A stretch of DNA of 64,000 nt from Arthrobacter sp. ZGTC412 (GCF_002929215.1 NZ_PJII01000005.1:179122-243121), one strand, 5' to 3'. Positions 9,200-18,953 are shown, numbered from the stretch's first letter. Translations and numbers: made by a program. The notes: generated by a model not told the origin, from the letters alone.

Positions 9200-9366
9200 T
9201 TTTTGCGCGGTCTGCCGCTGTCTTTGTCCACGGTGCGCCGGGCGCAATCGGCTAGGATCGAAAGGGAACAGGGGTAGTTGCATTCAAGGATCTGCCTCCC
9301 CGGCGGCCCCTTGAACGGTGGTTGCGTCATCCGTGCCGGCAATACCGGACAGTCTAGGAGGAACAC

Positions 9367-10947
9367 GTGTCCAACCCGATCGATGTCGGATCAGTACTGG
9401 GCGGCCGTTACAAGGTCACTGCCACTGTATTGGCCTCGCACGACCACGATCTGGTGCTGGATGGTGTGGACCAGGTACTTAACCGTCCCGTCAGCATCCT
9501 GGTTGCCGGACCGGACAACACGGAGCAGGTTGCGCAGAGCGCCCGCGAAGTTGCCACCGGGGAACGCCCCGGAACGGTCCAGGTTCTTGACTTGGGCGTC
9601 ACCGAGGCTGCCACATACCTCATCACCAACCACACGTCCGCCGCGGACCTGCTGGATCTCGTGGTGGCGTCCAACCCTCCGTATGTGGAGCCCTTCTTTA
9701 CGGACACCCTCGGAAGCGAGATCTTCGGGCAGCCGCGGTCCCACGAGCCCGAGCCCTACGACGACGAAGATCACGTGGACGCGGGCTACATCAACTATGG
9801 TGATGCGCACCCCAGCCAGGTAAATCCTTACCGAGCCGCGCCTGCAATGCCGCCGAAGTCTCCTGTTCGTCCAGCCACAGCCCCGGCCTACCGCAAGCCG
9901 TCCGGCGCGTCCCCTTTGGGGGGAGCAGCCCTTAGCGGCGCCGCCGGGGCTGCAGCCTCCAGCGCCCCGACACGCCCTGCCGGCCCACTGGCGCGGCCCG
10001 CCGGCCCTTCGACGCGGCCTGCCGAAGACCCAGCCGCTGCCAGTTTTGCATCGAACTCCAATCAGGCGGAGGCGCCTAATTCAGGGAAGCCAAAGGTTTC
10101 CCTCTGGTCCGAGGACGACTATGTCAGCGCTGACAACCAGGACCGCTATAAGGATGCGCCGGTGGAAGATCACCGACCGGTTAGGAAAAAGTCCTCCGTC
10201 TTGGCTCGCGCGGCAGCCCCGGCCGCCGTTTCTGCCGCTGCCGGCTCTTCCCAGGCTGAGCAGGAGGACTACGACGACGACCGGGATGCACCCGCACGGG
10301 AACCGCGGTCCATGCGGTGGCTTGTGGGCGGGCTGCTGGCCGTCGTCCTGATTGCCGGCCTTATTTTCGCCGTGACCAACCTTGGCAGCCTCTTCTCCCC
10401 GGAACCACAGGCCAACCCGTCCGCTCCTGCCACCAACAATGCTGCTCCCGAAGGCTCCACCGCACCAACGCAGGCACCCACGTCCGCTCCGCCCGTCATC
10501 CCGCCCGCCATTGAGAGCGTCAGCCGGCAGGGTAGTTTCGATTTCGCGGCGACCTTCGACGGAGACCTGGTGAAGGCCTACGACGGTAACGCAGCCAGCT
10601 ATTGGTCGGATATGGAGTTCGCCACTGAAAACTGGGGCGGACTCGCCGCCCAAGGCGTGCCGCTGGTGGTAAAGCTAAAGAACCCTGCAACGGTTTCATC
10701 CGTGACACTTTCGCAGCTGGGTGGCTCGGGTGGAAACATCACCGTGTACACCAACGACCGGCCGTCCATGGACGGTGCGAAGGCGGTCGGGACCAACAGC
10801 TTTACCTCTACCGACCTGAACATGCCCCTCGCGGCACCGGTCCGCGCCCAGTACGTCATAGTCTCCATCAACTCCCTTCCCAGGCTCGCTGCGCCGAAGA
10901 CGCGCTACAGCTACGGGCTCCGTCTGGCCGAGGTCAGAGTCCAGTAA
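9367..10947 (+). CDS. MurJ-associated pseudokinase with transmembrane and discoidin-like domains
   Basis: 526 residues from a GTG behind AGGAGG. Residues 1-120 (VGSVLGGRYKVTATVLAS, then VSILVAGPD) resemble the N-lobe of a PknB-type kinase but lack an HRD/DFG catalytic core. A long Pro/Ala/Ser-rich linker leads to one transmembrane helix (MRWLVGGLLAVVLIAGLIFAV, about residue 315) and an external beta-rich domain (FDGDLVKAYDGNAASYW onward) resembling F5/8-type discoidin folds. This is the layout of the C-terminal half of mycobacterial MviN, whose pseudokinase binds FhaA after PknB phosphorylation. The fhaA and pknB genes lie at 53-46 kb. A scaffold role is inferred, not shown. Confidence 0.75.
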   Translation: MSNPIDVGSVLGGRYKVTATVLASHDHDLVLDGVDQVLNRPVSILVAGPDNTEQVAQSAREVATGERPGTVQVLDLGVTEAATYLITNHTSAADLLDLVVASNPPYVEPFFTDTLGSEIFGQPRSHEPEPYDDEDHVDAGYINYGDAHPSQVNPYRAAPAMPPKSPVRPATAPAYRKPSGASPLGGAALSGAAGAAASSAPTRPAGPLARPAGPSTRPAEDPAAASFASNSNQAEAPNSGKPKVSLWSEDDYVSADNQDRYKDAPVEDHRPVRKKSSVLARAAAPAAVSAAAGSSQAEQEDYDDDRDAPAREPRSMRWLVGGLLAVVLIAGLIFAVTNLGSLFSPEPQANPSAPATNNAAPEGSTAPTQAPTSAPPVIPPAIESVSRQGSFDFAATFDGDLVKAYDGNAASYWSDMEFATENWGGLAAQGVPLVVKLKNPATVSSVTLSQLGGSGGNITVYTNDRPSMDGAKAVGTNSFTSTDLNMPLAAPVRAQYVIVSINSLPRLAAPKTRYSYGLRLAEVRVQ

Positions 10948-11095
10948 TTCCGGCCTCCTTCGCGGGTTCCGCGGAACCTGCGGCTGGAGGTCCTTCGCCC
11001 GGCGCTCGGGTTTGTCACGGGACGGTAATCTGGAAAAAGCGTCTCGCGGAGTTCGCTTACTGCTGTCCACCGGCCATCTGCCGTGCCCGGGCGCC

Positions 11096-11121
11096 GGAAT
11101 ATTCAGCCTGCAGTATCAGTT
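11096..11121 (+). promoter_or_regulatory. SigR/SigH-type oxidative-stress promoter for trxBA
   Basis: GGAAT at 11096-11100 and GTT at 11119-11121 are separated by exactly 18 bases. This matches the SigR (Streptomyces) and SigH (Mycobacterium) consensus GGAA(T)-N18-GTT. It lies 61 bp upstream of the trxB start, and trxBA is a known member of that regulon. No sigma or anti-sigma gene is present in the window. Confidence 0.7.
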
Positions 11122-11181
11122 GTGCCATGTGGCCGGCCTCCAAAGCGGGGCGCGTCGAATAAGGAAGAGGTTCACCGTTCA

Positions 11182-12138
11182 GTGACCATCACAGAAAACA
11201 CCACGTCAGACCTACGTGATGTCATCATCGTCGGCTCCGGCCCGGCTGGTTACACGGCAGCTGTCTACACTGCCCGCGCCAACCTGAAGCCCCTGTTGCT
11301 GGCAGGTTCTGTCACTGCCGGCGGTGAACTGATGAACACCACAGATGTCGAGAACTACCCGGGCTTCCCTGAAGGCATCATGGGACCGGATCTGATGGAG
11401 AACTTCGAAAAGCAGGCAGCACGCTTCGGAACTGAGATTCAGTTCGAGGACGTCACCTCGCTCCAGCTTGAAGGGCCTGTAAAGACGGTCACCATCGCCA
11501 CGGGTGAGAGCTTCCAGGCGAAGGCAGTTATCCTCTCTACCGGATCGGCTTACCGCGAACTTGGCCTGCCCAACGAGAAGCGGCTTTCCGGACACGGTGT
11601 CAGCTGGTGTGCAACCTGCGATGGTTTCTTCTTCAAAGACCAAGACATTGCCGTCATCGGTGGGGGAGACTCTGCTATGGAAGAAGCACTGTTCCTTACC
11701 AAGTTTGCGAAATCGGTAACGATTGTCCACCGTCGCGATTCGCTCAAGGCCTCGAAAATTATGGCCGACCGTGCCCTGGCCCACGAGAAGATCAACTTTG
11801 TTTGGAACAGCACCGTGTCCGACGTTGTCGGCGACCAGAAAGTCACCGGCCTGAAGTTGAAGAACTTCATTGACGGCTCCGTGTCCGATCTGGCCGTAAC
11901 GGGCGTGTTCGTAGCCATCGGTAACGACCCCCGCACCGATCTGGTCAAGGGAATCCTGGACCTTACGCCGGAGGGAACCATCGCCGTCGAAGGGCGGAGT
12001 TCCAAAACCAGTATGCCCGGCGTATTCGCTGCGGGCGACGTCATTGACCCCACGTACCGTCAGGCCATCACAGCCTCGGGTTCCGGCTGTGTTGCCGCCC
12101 TCGACGTTGAGCATTACCTTGCAGACCTGTCCGCATAA
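11182..12138 (+). CDS. trxB: Thioredoxin-disulfide reductase
   Basis: 318 residues from the GTG at 11182, which follows AGGAAGAGG; a longer in-frame ORF from 11083 would begin inside the promoter and was rejected. FAD-binding GSGPAG lies at residues 18-23, the redox-active disulfide CATC at 143-146, and the NADPH motif IGGGDSAMEEALFL shortly after. The C-terminal GVFAAGDV closes the FAD site. The enzyme reduces thioredoxin with NADPH, maintaining cytosolic thiol balance. It forms an operon with trxA, which begins 34 bp downstream. Confidence 0.97.
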   Translation: MTITENTTSDLRDVIIVGSGPAGYTAAVYTARANLKPLLLAGSVTAGGELMNTTDVENYPGFPEGIMGPDLMENFEKQAARFGTEIQFEDVTSLQLEGPVKTVTIATGESFQAKAVILSTGSAYRELGLPNEKRLSGHGVSWCATCDGFFFKDQDIAVIGGGDSAMEEALFLTKFAKSVTIVHRRDSLKASKIMADRALAHEKINFVWNSTVSDVVGDQKVTGLKLKNFIDGSVSDLAVTGVFVAIGNDPRTDLVKGILDLTPEGTIAVEGRSSKTSMPGVFAAGDVIDPTYRQAITASGSGCVAALDVEHYLADLSA

Positions 12139-12172
12139 GTCCTAAACGCTATACGAAGAGAGAGATAAAGCT

Positions 12173-12499
12173 ATGAGCAATGCGAAAGACGTAACAGACG
12201 CCAGTTTCGGTACGGATGTTTTGTCCTCAGATAAGCCGGTCATCGTGGATTTCTGGGCTGAGTGGTGTGGCCCGTGCCGCAAGCTCGGCCCTATTCTTGA
12301 CGAAATCTCCGTTGAGTACAGCGAAAAGGTTGACGTTGTGAAGCTGAACGTCGATGACAATCCGGGGATCGCCGCCGAATACGGGATCACCTCAATTCCT
12401 GCGGTCTATCTGTTCCAGGGTGGGGAAGTGAAGAGCACCGTCATCGGGGCAAAGCCCAAGCAGTTCTTCGAGAAGGAATTCGCGGACGTCCTTTCCTAG
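12173..12499 (+). CDS. trxA: Thioredoxin
   Basis: 108 residues with the active site WCGPC at 31-35 and the cis-Pro segment TSIPAVYLF near residue 75. The length is the classical single-domain thioredoxin. It lies 34 bp after trxB, with a purine-rich GAAGAGAGAG leader as ribosome binding site, and ends before a strong terminator. It donates electrons to ribonucleotide reductase, peroxiredoxins and other disulfide enzymes in the cytoplasm. Confidence 0.97.
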   Translation: MSNAKDVTDASFGTDVLSSDKPVIVDFWAEWCGPCRKLGPILDEISVEYSEKVDVVKLNVDDNPGIAAEYGITSIPAVYLFQGGEVKSTVIGAKPKQFFEKEFADVLS

Positions 12500-12536
12500 G
12501 AGCGTTGAACGCTGGGCTCGGACCAGTAGTTACGAA

Positions 12537-12569
12537 GTGGCCACCGCTTTTAGCGGTGGCCACTTTTTT
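12537..12569 (+). terminator. Intrinsic terminator of trxBA
   Basis: A perfect 12-bp stem, GTGGCCACCGCT/AGCGGTGGCCAC, with a 3-nt loop is followed by six T residues. It lies 37 bp after the trxA stop and isolates the operon from the 5-kb parS region. Confidence 0.92.
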
Positions 12570-12766
12570 GCGCTGGCTTCGTCGTCGCTCCTCGGCCCCA
12601 TTCAAATACGGATCGAGTCTCGTAGGGAATGGGGGCCACTTGTACGAGGGGTCAGTATCGCCCGCTGAGCGCCACAGATTTATGTGGTAACGCGCAGCGA
12701 ATGGGCCTGGACGCTGGGTTCTGGTCAATCCGGCGATGCCGCCTTTCACTAGTGCTAATCACCCAT

Positions 12767-12780
12767 GTTTCACGTGAATC
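12767..12780. other. Degenerate parS site
   Basis: GTTTCACGTGAATC differs by one base from the 14-bp ParB palindrome found eight more times nearby. It is the outermost member of the array on the trxA side. Confidence 0.65.
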
Positions 12781-12957
12781 AGACGTGCAGGGGCTACACT
12801 TTGGGTCTGCCGGATTGGCGGAGTTGGTACGGCAGGGGGGAGCGGAAAGGCCCAAAATGAGTGTTCGGAACCAGCAACTCGTGTGTATCTGCGCTCCTGG
12901 ATTCCGTTGCTTATGGCAGCAAAGGATGGCCGAGGTCGCCAGCCACCGCCGAATCTT

Positions 12958-12971
12958 GTTTCACGTGAAAC
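12958..12971. other. parS site
   Basis: Perfect GTTTCACGTGAAAC, the bacterial chromosomal ParB/Spo0J-binding palindrome. Confidence 0.93.
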
Positions 12972-13348
12972 ACTGCCCAGACCGAAGCCTCTGCCGCAAA
13001 GGACGGCTTGCCACAACGGCTTTTGCAAGGGCAAGCACGCAGGCCAGGACGTAATAAATACGCCTCGTGGGCATATAGATCCACATAGTCAGAGCAGCAA
13101 CCCAGCGTAGTTGTTCCTTTTTGATGACAAAGGCGCCTGCGCGGGTTGCGGGTGGGCAGGGCTGACCACCCCGCTACTAACCCGGGTAGTGGCTGAATCA
13201 GTGGTTTGGTCTCCATCGCGGGAGTGAAGCAATTAGCTCGCTGTTGCACACTTGGGAAGCCTAGAAATGCAGGGAGGCGTTGGCGATCTTGGAGCCTAAG
13301 TTCATGGACCGGTTCGCCCCAGAATGGGTGGCGAGAAGCGCCTACCGT

Positions 13349-13362
13349 GTTTCACGTGAAAC
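13349..13362. other. parS site
   Basis: Perfect GTTTCACGTGAAAC, 391 bp from the preceding site. It begins the nearly evenly spaced series that continues at 14183, 15117, 15972 and 16803. Confidence 0.93.
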
Positions 13363-13435
13363 TCATTCTCGAACTGGAAAGCTCAATTGATCGCACGACG
13401 CCGGGAGTAGAGGGAACGTTACGTCCTTCAGTAGT

Positions 13436-13660
13436 GGCTGGGAATCATCGACGCCGACGGTGTTTACCTAAGCGACCTGCAGCGCCAGGTCATCCACGGG
13501 TGGCCGACGTGGGCCAGCAGAAGATTCAGGCTGCTCGGGATGCCATCGCCGCCCTCAACCCGCCGGTGGACGTCCGGCTGCGTGACGTGCGACCTGGCGC
13601 CTCCAGCGCTTTGGAGTTGTTCGCCCTGCATCCTCCGGAATGCAGCCGCGCACGTGCTCC
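13436..13660 (+). pseudogene. Decayed MoeB/ThiF-family adenylyltransferase fragment
   Basis: One frame reads GIIDADGVYLSDLQRQVIHG. After a frameshift near 13500 the next frame reads ADVGQQKIQAARDAIAALNP, then VDVRLRDVRPGASSALELF. Together these match the central segment of MoeB/ThiF-type E1-like enzymes (nucleotide-contacting D-x-D and NLQRQ motifs, then the DVG..K....A helix). The upstream GAGGLGSP ATP-binding motif and the downstream catalytic Cys region are absent. It is a short relic with at least one frameshift, and the only recognisable gene trace in this non-coding domain. Confidence 0.7.
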
Positions 13661-14182
13661 CGGCCCACCGCAGAGCGCGTACGACGGTTGCTGGACAGAC
13701 CAGTACGGTGAAGTACAGTACTGGTCGAACTCGTGACGAAGCCATGCAGAATTTCCACCTGATCTGTGTGGGCTTGAAACCGTACTCAGGCTTCTGGCCG
13801 AATTGTGAGAGCTCGCCAAACTTAACAACGCCCGGCCGCGCGGACTAGCCACACTGACGTGCGCGCGCCCACGAACAAGCCCTATCCAGCGCCGATGAGC
13901 GGACTTGCGGGGCGGCCCACCGTACCCGCCCCGCACCTTGTGCACTGCAGGGTCAGAACCCCGGATCCAAACCTGAAGCTTACGATGCGGGTGGTCGCGA
14001 CAAACCGCTAGGCATGGAAACTTTGCCAAACTCGAAGAGTGAGTGCCACTCTTCTTGATACCTTTGCTCGCAACTCTTAGCCGTCGTCTCATTTGTCGTT
14101 CTCGTCTAACCCGTGGGCCAGCAGGTGTATGCGCTGATGTGCACACAACACCCTAAGATGTAGCAGGACGGGCCCGGCAGAT

Positions 14183-14196
14183 GTTTCACGTGAAAC
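14183..14196. other. parS site
   Basis: Perfect GTTTCACGTGAAAC, 834 bp after the site at 13349. Flanking bases (CAGAT before, GG after) are shared with the site at 15117. Confidence 0.93.
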
Positions 14197-14840
14197 GGCG
14201 GCTAACACGTCTGGTATTCGTCCTCACGCGTCCTTCTCCGTCACAGGAGACCCACGCCAGATCTCCGTTGCACCCACACCATCTAGCACATCGATCATCA
14301 GCGGGGGCTCTAATGCCCGATGGAATCATTCCGCAGTTCGGCAGGCGACGGTGAAGCAAACCTCGGTGCGCCCTAGCTGGTCAATGCCGCCACGCTTCTT
14401 CTGCGCGTACTGACGTTGGGCATGCGACACCCTGCACACCGTGCGGGCTGTCCGCACAAGCAAGGCCTCCATAGAAAAGCTAAACCACCGGGCCAGCGCA
14501 CGACGAGGTGATGCCGCACTGGGCTGAGCCCAAGGACGCTAGGAACTAGGGGGCTCAGCGGAATGCGGCGGCACCGCTTCTTGAATGCGGATAGCTAGTG
14601 GGGGTGACGTAGTGGCGCCGCACCACCCGGCAGTGCGGGGAGATCGAAGGCGAGCACTGGCTGCATCAGGGGCCGCTCCCTTGACCGGGCCGCTAGGTGA
14701 CCCGTGCTGGATACGGGCGGCAGATCGCGACAACATTTGACCAAGACGTAATGAGTCGTGGAGCGCCTACGCATCTCTTGCGCTGACTGGGAATCACCTC
14801 AGCACGGAATTACGGAACCCCAAGCCGGCAGGTCAACGAC

Positions 14841-15285
14841 TTGTCCACATTCTTATCCACAGGCGCGGTTCTCCTTTTCCCCAAGCTTATCCACAGCTTC
14901 CCGGCGACTTCACAGCGGCTACATCCTCTCGACGGCAGTCGAGGCTCGGTCCCACCGTAGAAAGTGCTAACCGCGGTGACCCAACTATTAGGTGGCCACG
15001 GCGGACTGCGCGCCTAGACGCCCCCTATCAGACCGTCAATCAACCAGAAACCGGCACTCGACCAAAACTTCCGGCCCACCAACATTCAAACTGGTAAAGG
15101 AAAATCCGCTCCAGATGTTTCACGTGAAACGGTGCGGACCTTGCGAGCCACGCCGCGGAACCCTGCGGGCATAAGTTGGTCGAACCACGCCGGATCTGAG
15201 CCTGGGAAGTCCACATGCGCCGCCACCGGTATCCACAGACTTATCCACAGTGCTTTCCACAAGACCCTCATGATGATTGTCCACG
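14841..15285 (+). other. DnaA-box cluster inside the parS domain
   Basis: TTGTCCACA (14841), TTATCCACA (14853, 14887, 15241), GTATCCACA (15229) and TTGTCCACG (15277) all point the same way, with weaker TTTCCACA-like copies between. These match the actinobacterial DnaA-box consensus. The cluster lies about 9 kb from dnaA and is not a gene promoter in any obvious way. It could bind DnaA as a titration or auxiliary origin element. Confidence 0.65.
15117..15130. other. parS site
   Basis: Perfect GTTTCACGTGAAAC lying between DnaA boxes at 14.89 and 15.23 kb, so ParB and DnaA sites are interleaved here. Confidence 0.93.
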
Positions 15286-15971
15286 ATTCCAGTGGGTCCC
15301 ATAGGAACATCAGCTAGGACTACACAAGTACATGTGCAGGTGCAGGGGATTTGCCACCGGGCGTGTCGCGCATGGTTGGCATCAGGTCATACACGCCGGG
15401 GAGGGGTACCTCTGTTATCGAGAAGCAGCGCCCACGGCACTTCTTTCGGGGTGGCCATCACGCGACTGCAACTACTGCCCCCGTCCTACAAGTGCATTGC
15501 TTCGCGTCTAGGCCGCCCGGTGTCGCGTCCCTATGGCACTACTCCTACACCTAACAGAGGATGACGGGGCAACCCTCGGTCTTCCTTCCAGAGTAACTCG
15601 CCCCCTGGGCAGCTGCTTGCCTGGTGGTGCTCCAGTCGTTTCACTCTCATCGAGACTGTGGCGCGGAGGCCAGGGACGGAACGATGCGCGCCTAGTCTCC
15701 TACGCCGAAGGCCGAGTACTCGTCCGGTCAAGCGAGGCCCAGATCCACAACCCGCTGCCTTCCGGCTGGCAGAAGCACGGGCAAGTACTGCGCGTAACCC
15801 GATGGCGGCCTCGTCACCTGGAAGCCGAGTCGAGGAATAGCGCGTATCGATCACCGATCCGCATGTGCAACCCCGTACGTCCGGACCAAAAAGTCGCCAG
15901 TGGGCATGCGCCAGGCGACTCCGGCGAACCCCGAGTGCTCATTGAGAAATCATGTAACCATCCGCGCGGGC

Positions 15972-15985
15972 GTTTCACGTGAAAC
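15972..15985. other. parS site
   Basis: Perfect GTTTCACGTGAAAC, 855 bp after the previous site. Confidence 0.93.
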
Positions 15986-16802
15986 AAGAATCCAGAGCCG
16001 GCTACGATCACAAAGATGTACCCCTACTTTTCTCACCTGTAGACAGTGAACTGGGCAGGCCCGCCCTACGTTGCTCAAAGTATATGCGTCAGCCGAACGC
16101 TACTAGGGACGCCCCACCTTATCGGACCACCAGTGGTGACTCCATGGCGACTAAAGCTGCCCATCCCCGCACGGCCCGAGCACAAAGCTCCAACCAAGGT
16201 AAGAGGCCGGCTAAATCGGTGTACTGCAGCCTAGAGATGCCGGCCTGGCTGCCTGCGCTACAGCTGCACGCAGTTGCCTCGGGTACCGCCCGTCTCCTAT
16301 GCAACCGACCTCAGCCCCAGTAGCGGGTATGCATGAATACAGTCCGAAGCACCGCCTTAGTGTTCAAACCCACTTGACCGTTTGGCATGGAAGTTTCTGG
16401 TTGCTGAGTCCACTCGCAGGAAGCCAGGCATGAACGCTACCGGCACGGCAACAAGGCAACCATGCAGTTTAGGCCCAATTGAGATCTCCGACAGGAGCAA
16501 TTGACCGTACAGTGCTATTTAGCGGAACTAGTAGACGGGATAGAGGTACTGATGGGAGAGGCAGGAGTCGCAGGATCCAGAGCTCGGAAGGCGCGTGGTT
16601 TCGGCTGGTTTCAAGACCCTTCATCGGTGGTAGAGAGGAGCGCCAGTGGTTTAACGGTTAGCGCTTAGTGAGCACCACATCCATCGCAACGTACTCTGCA
16701 ATCAAATCACCTATGTTGTCATTCGCAGCCTACTGGTCACTATCAATTTGCGCGCCCAAAAGCCTCCGCGTCTGCGAATGCAGCGCCAACGCCTGTGGCG
16801 CT

Positions 16803-16816
16803 GTTTCACGTGAAAC
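16803..16816. other. parS site
   Basis: Perfect GTTTCACGTGAAAC, 831 bp after the previous site. Confidence 0.93.
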
Positions 16817-17239
16817 GAAGACGGTCTTCGGCCTAGTAGTACCGAAGAGCGCCAAGGAAAGCTGCAAGGTGTCACCGCGCTCAATGGCTCAGCCCAGCTA
16901 TAGTGGTGTCAGACGACGCGGGAAGGCTGGAGCAATAGAACCATGTCAGCCGCCATCCAGAGCGCACTCACCACTTGTCCGTCAACAAGACACCGAAAGC
17001 CGGCGGCTCCCAAGGTCTAACAGCCTAGGATCCCTGCATGGTCCCTCAAGCTCCCGATAACGACAAGGGATGGTCTAGTGCATACGTAGCAAAGGAACGC
17101 GGATGGGTTCCGCCCTAAGAGTCGAGCGGGACACAATTCCAGCCTCAGGGGAGCCTACGCTGTTCCTCACGCACTTAGAGCAGCGCGGATAAGGCAGTTA
17201 CATCTACCCCGGGCCGGCTTAGCGCCGGGCCCGCATACT

Positions 17240-17253
17240 GTTTCACGTGAAAC
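17240..17253. other. parS site
   Basis: Perfect GTTTCACGTGAAAC, 437 bp after the previous site and about 310 bp beyond the parB stop codon. Confidence 0.93.
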
Positions 17254-17561
17254 TCCAAAATCATACCCGGCGAAACGCAGAGAAGTACTGAAATCCGCAC
17301 CTCCGAAACCGCGCTCCTAAACCTGGGAGAACGTCCTGATAAAGCTCTGTCCGAGCTCGGGCCGAGCTAAGGACTATCACTGGTTCAGCCAAATCGCGTG
17401 TACCACGAGCAATACACGTACATACAGGACGCATCGCACTGCTTACGCGGGAAAGATTCATTGCACTGGCGCATCAAAGGAGCTCGGCACGCGACTACCT
17501 GAGCACAAGGCCGCACTCTTACAAGCCCCTAAAACGGCTAAAACGCTTTGCCCCGGGCTAC

Positions 17562-18887
17562 CTAGTTCTCAGAACCAGGAGCGAGGACGTCCATGATCCG
17601 GTTGAGATCCTCAACGCTGGCGAATTCAATGCTGACCCTGCCCTTGCGTACGCCCAAGGAGATCTTCACGTTCGTGTCCAAGCGGTCGGAAAGTGAAGAC
17701 GCGAGGTAGTCCAGGCGCTCGTGACGCGCTCCCGGGCGGGGAATGTTGTTCTTCGCCGGTTTAGTCGGGTCCTGGTACAGAGCCACAGCTTCTTCCGTGG
17801 CGCGAACGGACATGCCTTCAGCCACGATGCGCTGCGCCAAACGTTCCATAGCCGCCGCGTCGGGAAGTGCCAGCAGGGCGCGTGCGTGGCCCGCAGACAG
17901 CACTCCGGCTGCAACCCGGCGCTGGACCAGCGGCGGCAGCTTCAGGAGCCGAAGGGTGTTAGATACCTGAGGGCGGGAGCGGCCTATGCGATCAGCCAAC
18001 TGTTCGTGCGTAGTACCGAAGTCTTCGAGCAACTGCTGGTAGGCGGCTGCCTCTTCCAAAGGGTTGAGCTGACTCCGGTGAAGGTTCTCAAGCAGTGCGT
18101 CCCGCAACAGATCATCGTCGGCGGTATCCCGGACGATTGCAGGGATGGTGTCCAGTCCCGCAGCCTGTACTGCACGCCAGCGCCGCTCGCCCATAACGAG
18201 CTCAAAGGGTTCTCCACCGGATTCGGTTGAGTTTCGGACGACAATTGGCTGGAGGACTCCGATTTCGCGGACGGAGTGAACAAGCTCCGCCATATCGTCC
18301 TCATCGAAGACAGCACGCGGCTGTTTCCGGTTGGGATGGATATCTGAAACACGAATTTCTGCAAACCGGACGCCGGGGACCGGCACAAGCTCCACGCCGG
18401 TATCCGAACCAAATGAATCAACGGAATCTTCGTTTAGGGTCTCCAGGACTTTGGGGGAGTCCCCTTTAGGGGAGTTCGCCGCTTCAGAATCCGTTGTGAC
18501 CGCGGACTTCCCTGCAGCCTTGGCACTGCCGGCTGTCTTCGGTGTTGAGTCGCTGGCCGAGTTACTGACAGCGGGCGTTGACTCAGATGCCCGCTGCACT
18601 GCGGATGACTTCGCTGCAGTCGTTTTACGCGAGGTGCTGCCCGGAGTCCTGGAAGCAGAATCTTTGGTGCCCGCAGGCTTGGTGGCGCCATTACTTGTCG
18701 GCTCTGATTGCTCCACCGATAAAGTAACCGCAACTTCCTCGGGCTCAGCAGTCTTCCTGCGCCCCTCGGGGAAAAAGAGATCGACGGGACGCGAAACCGC
18801 TGCGCCATTGCCCGCCCCATTCGCACCGGCGGAACTTGGAATCAGTGCGCCAAGACCGCGGCCTAAGCCCCGTCGCTTCTCGCTCAT
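17562..18887 (-). CDS. parB: Chromosome partitioning protein ParB
   Basis: 441 residues from [19 protein letters not shown], the usual ParB N-terminal box, behind GGAGGGA. A long Ala/Ser/Thr-rich linker (residues 30-160) leads to the CTPase/ParB core ([23 protein letters not shown], then MGERRWRA). The HTH region ([22 protein letters not shown]) and a C-terminal dimerisation segment follow. ParB loads at parS and spreads as a CTP-dependent clamp, recruiting SMC and interacting with ParA. Here the gene abuts the parS-rich domain. The linker is longer than in many ParB proteins. An in-frame start at 18914 lacks an RBS. Confidence 0.97.
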   Translation of the reverse strand: MSEKRRGLGRGLGALIPSSAGANGAGNGAAVSRPVDLFFPEGRRKTAEPEEVAVTLSVEQSEPTSNGATKPAGTKDSASRTPGSTSRKTTAAKSSAVQRASESTPAVSNSASDSTPKTAGSAKAAGKSAVTTDSEAANSPKGDSPKVLETLNEDSVDSFGSDTGVELVPVPGVRFAEIRVSDIHPNRKQPRAVFDEDDMAELVHSVREIGVLQPIVVRNSTESGGEPFELVMGERRWRAVQAAGLDTIPAIVRDTADDDLLRDALLENLHRSQLNPLEEAAAYQQLLEDFGTTHEQLADRIGRSRPQVSNTLRLLKLPPLVQRRVAAGVLSAGHARALLALPDAAAMERLAQRIVAEGMSVRATEEAVALYQDPTKPAKNNIPRPGARHERLDYLASSLSDRLDTNVKISLGVRKGRVSIEFASVEDLNRIMDVLAPGSEN

Positions 18888-18953
18888 GGGTAAATCCCTC
18901 CAGTGGTAGAGCACGGTCTGGCCGCACTCCAGTTGTTGCAGTTCTTGAAGATA

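Larger units (their letters stand above)
12570..17561. other. Five-kilobase non-coding parS domain next to parB
   Basis: No ORF here has a recognisable family, a convincing ribosome binding site or actinobacterial codon bias; the longest candidates are low-complexity frames. Base composition is visibly less GC-rich than in the flanking genes, and CTAG, rare in nearby coding DNA, occurs about twenty times by eye. What is clear are one degenerate and seven perfect parS palindromes, a run of DnaA boxes at 14841-15285 and a decayed MoeB/ThiF fragment at 13436-13660. The region between the trxA terminator and parB is best read as a centromere-like domain that loads ParB, with little coding constraint. 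Confidence 0.75.

Noticed and set aside
12816-12850. tRNA-Leu-like 5' segment (GCCGGATTGGCGGAGTTGG)
   Set aside because: No anticodon arm, T-arm or matching acceptor strand could be found downstream.
12629-13054. ORF of 141 residues in the parS region
   Set aside because: It runs through two parS sites, has low-complexity translation, no ribosome binding site and no recognisable domain.
13526-14146. Minus-strand ORF of 206 residues in the parS region
   Set aside because: It is antisense to the MoeB relic, rich in Arg/Ser with no motif or RBS, and likely a chance frame.
16627-16680. Segment resembling a tRNA D-arm (GGTTTAACGGTTAGCGC)
   Set aside because: The rest does not fold as a cloverleaf and there is no T-loop.
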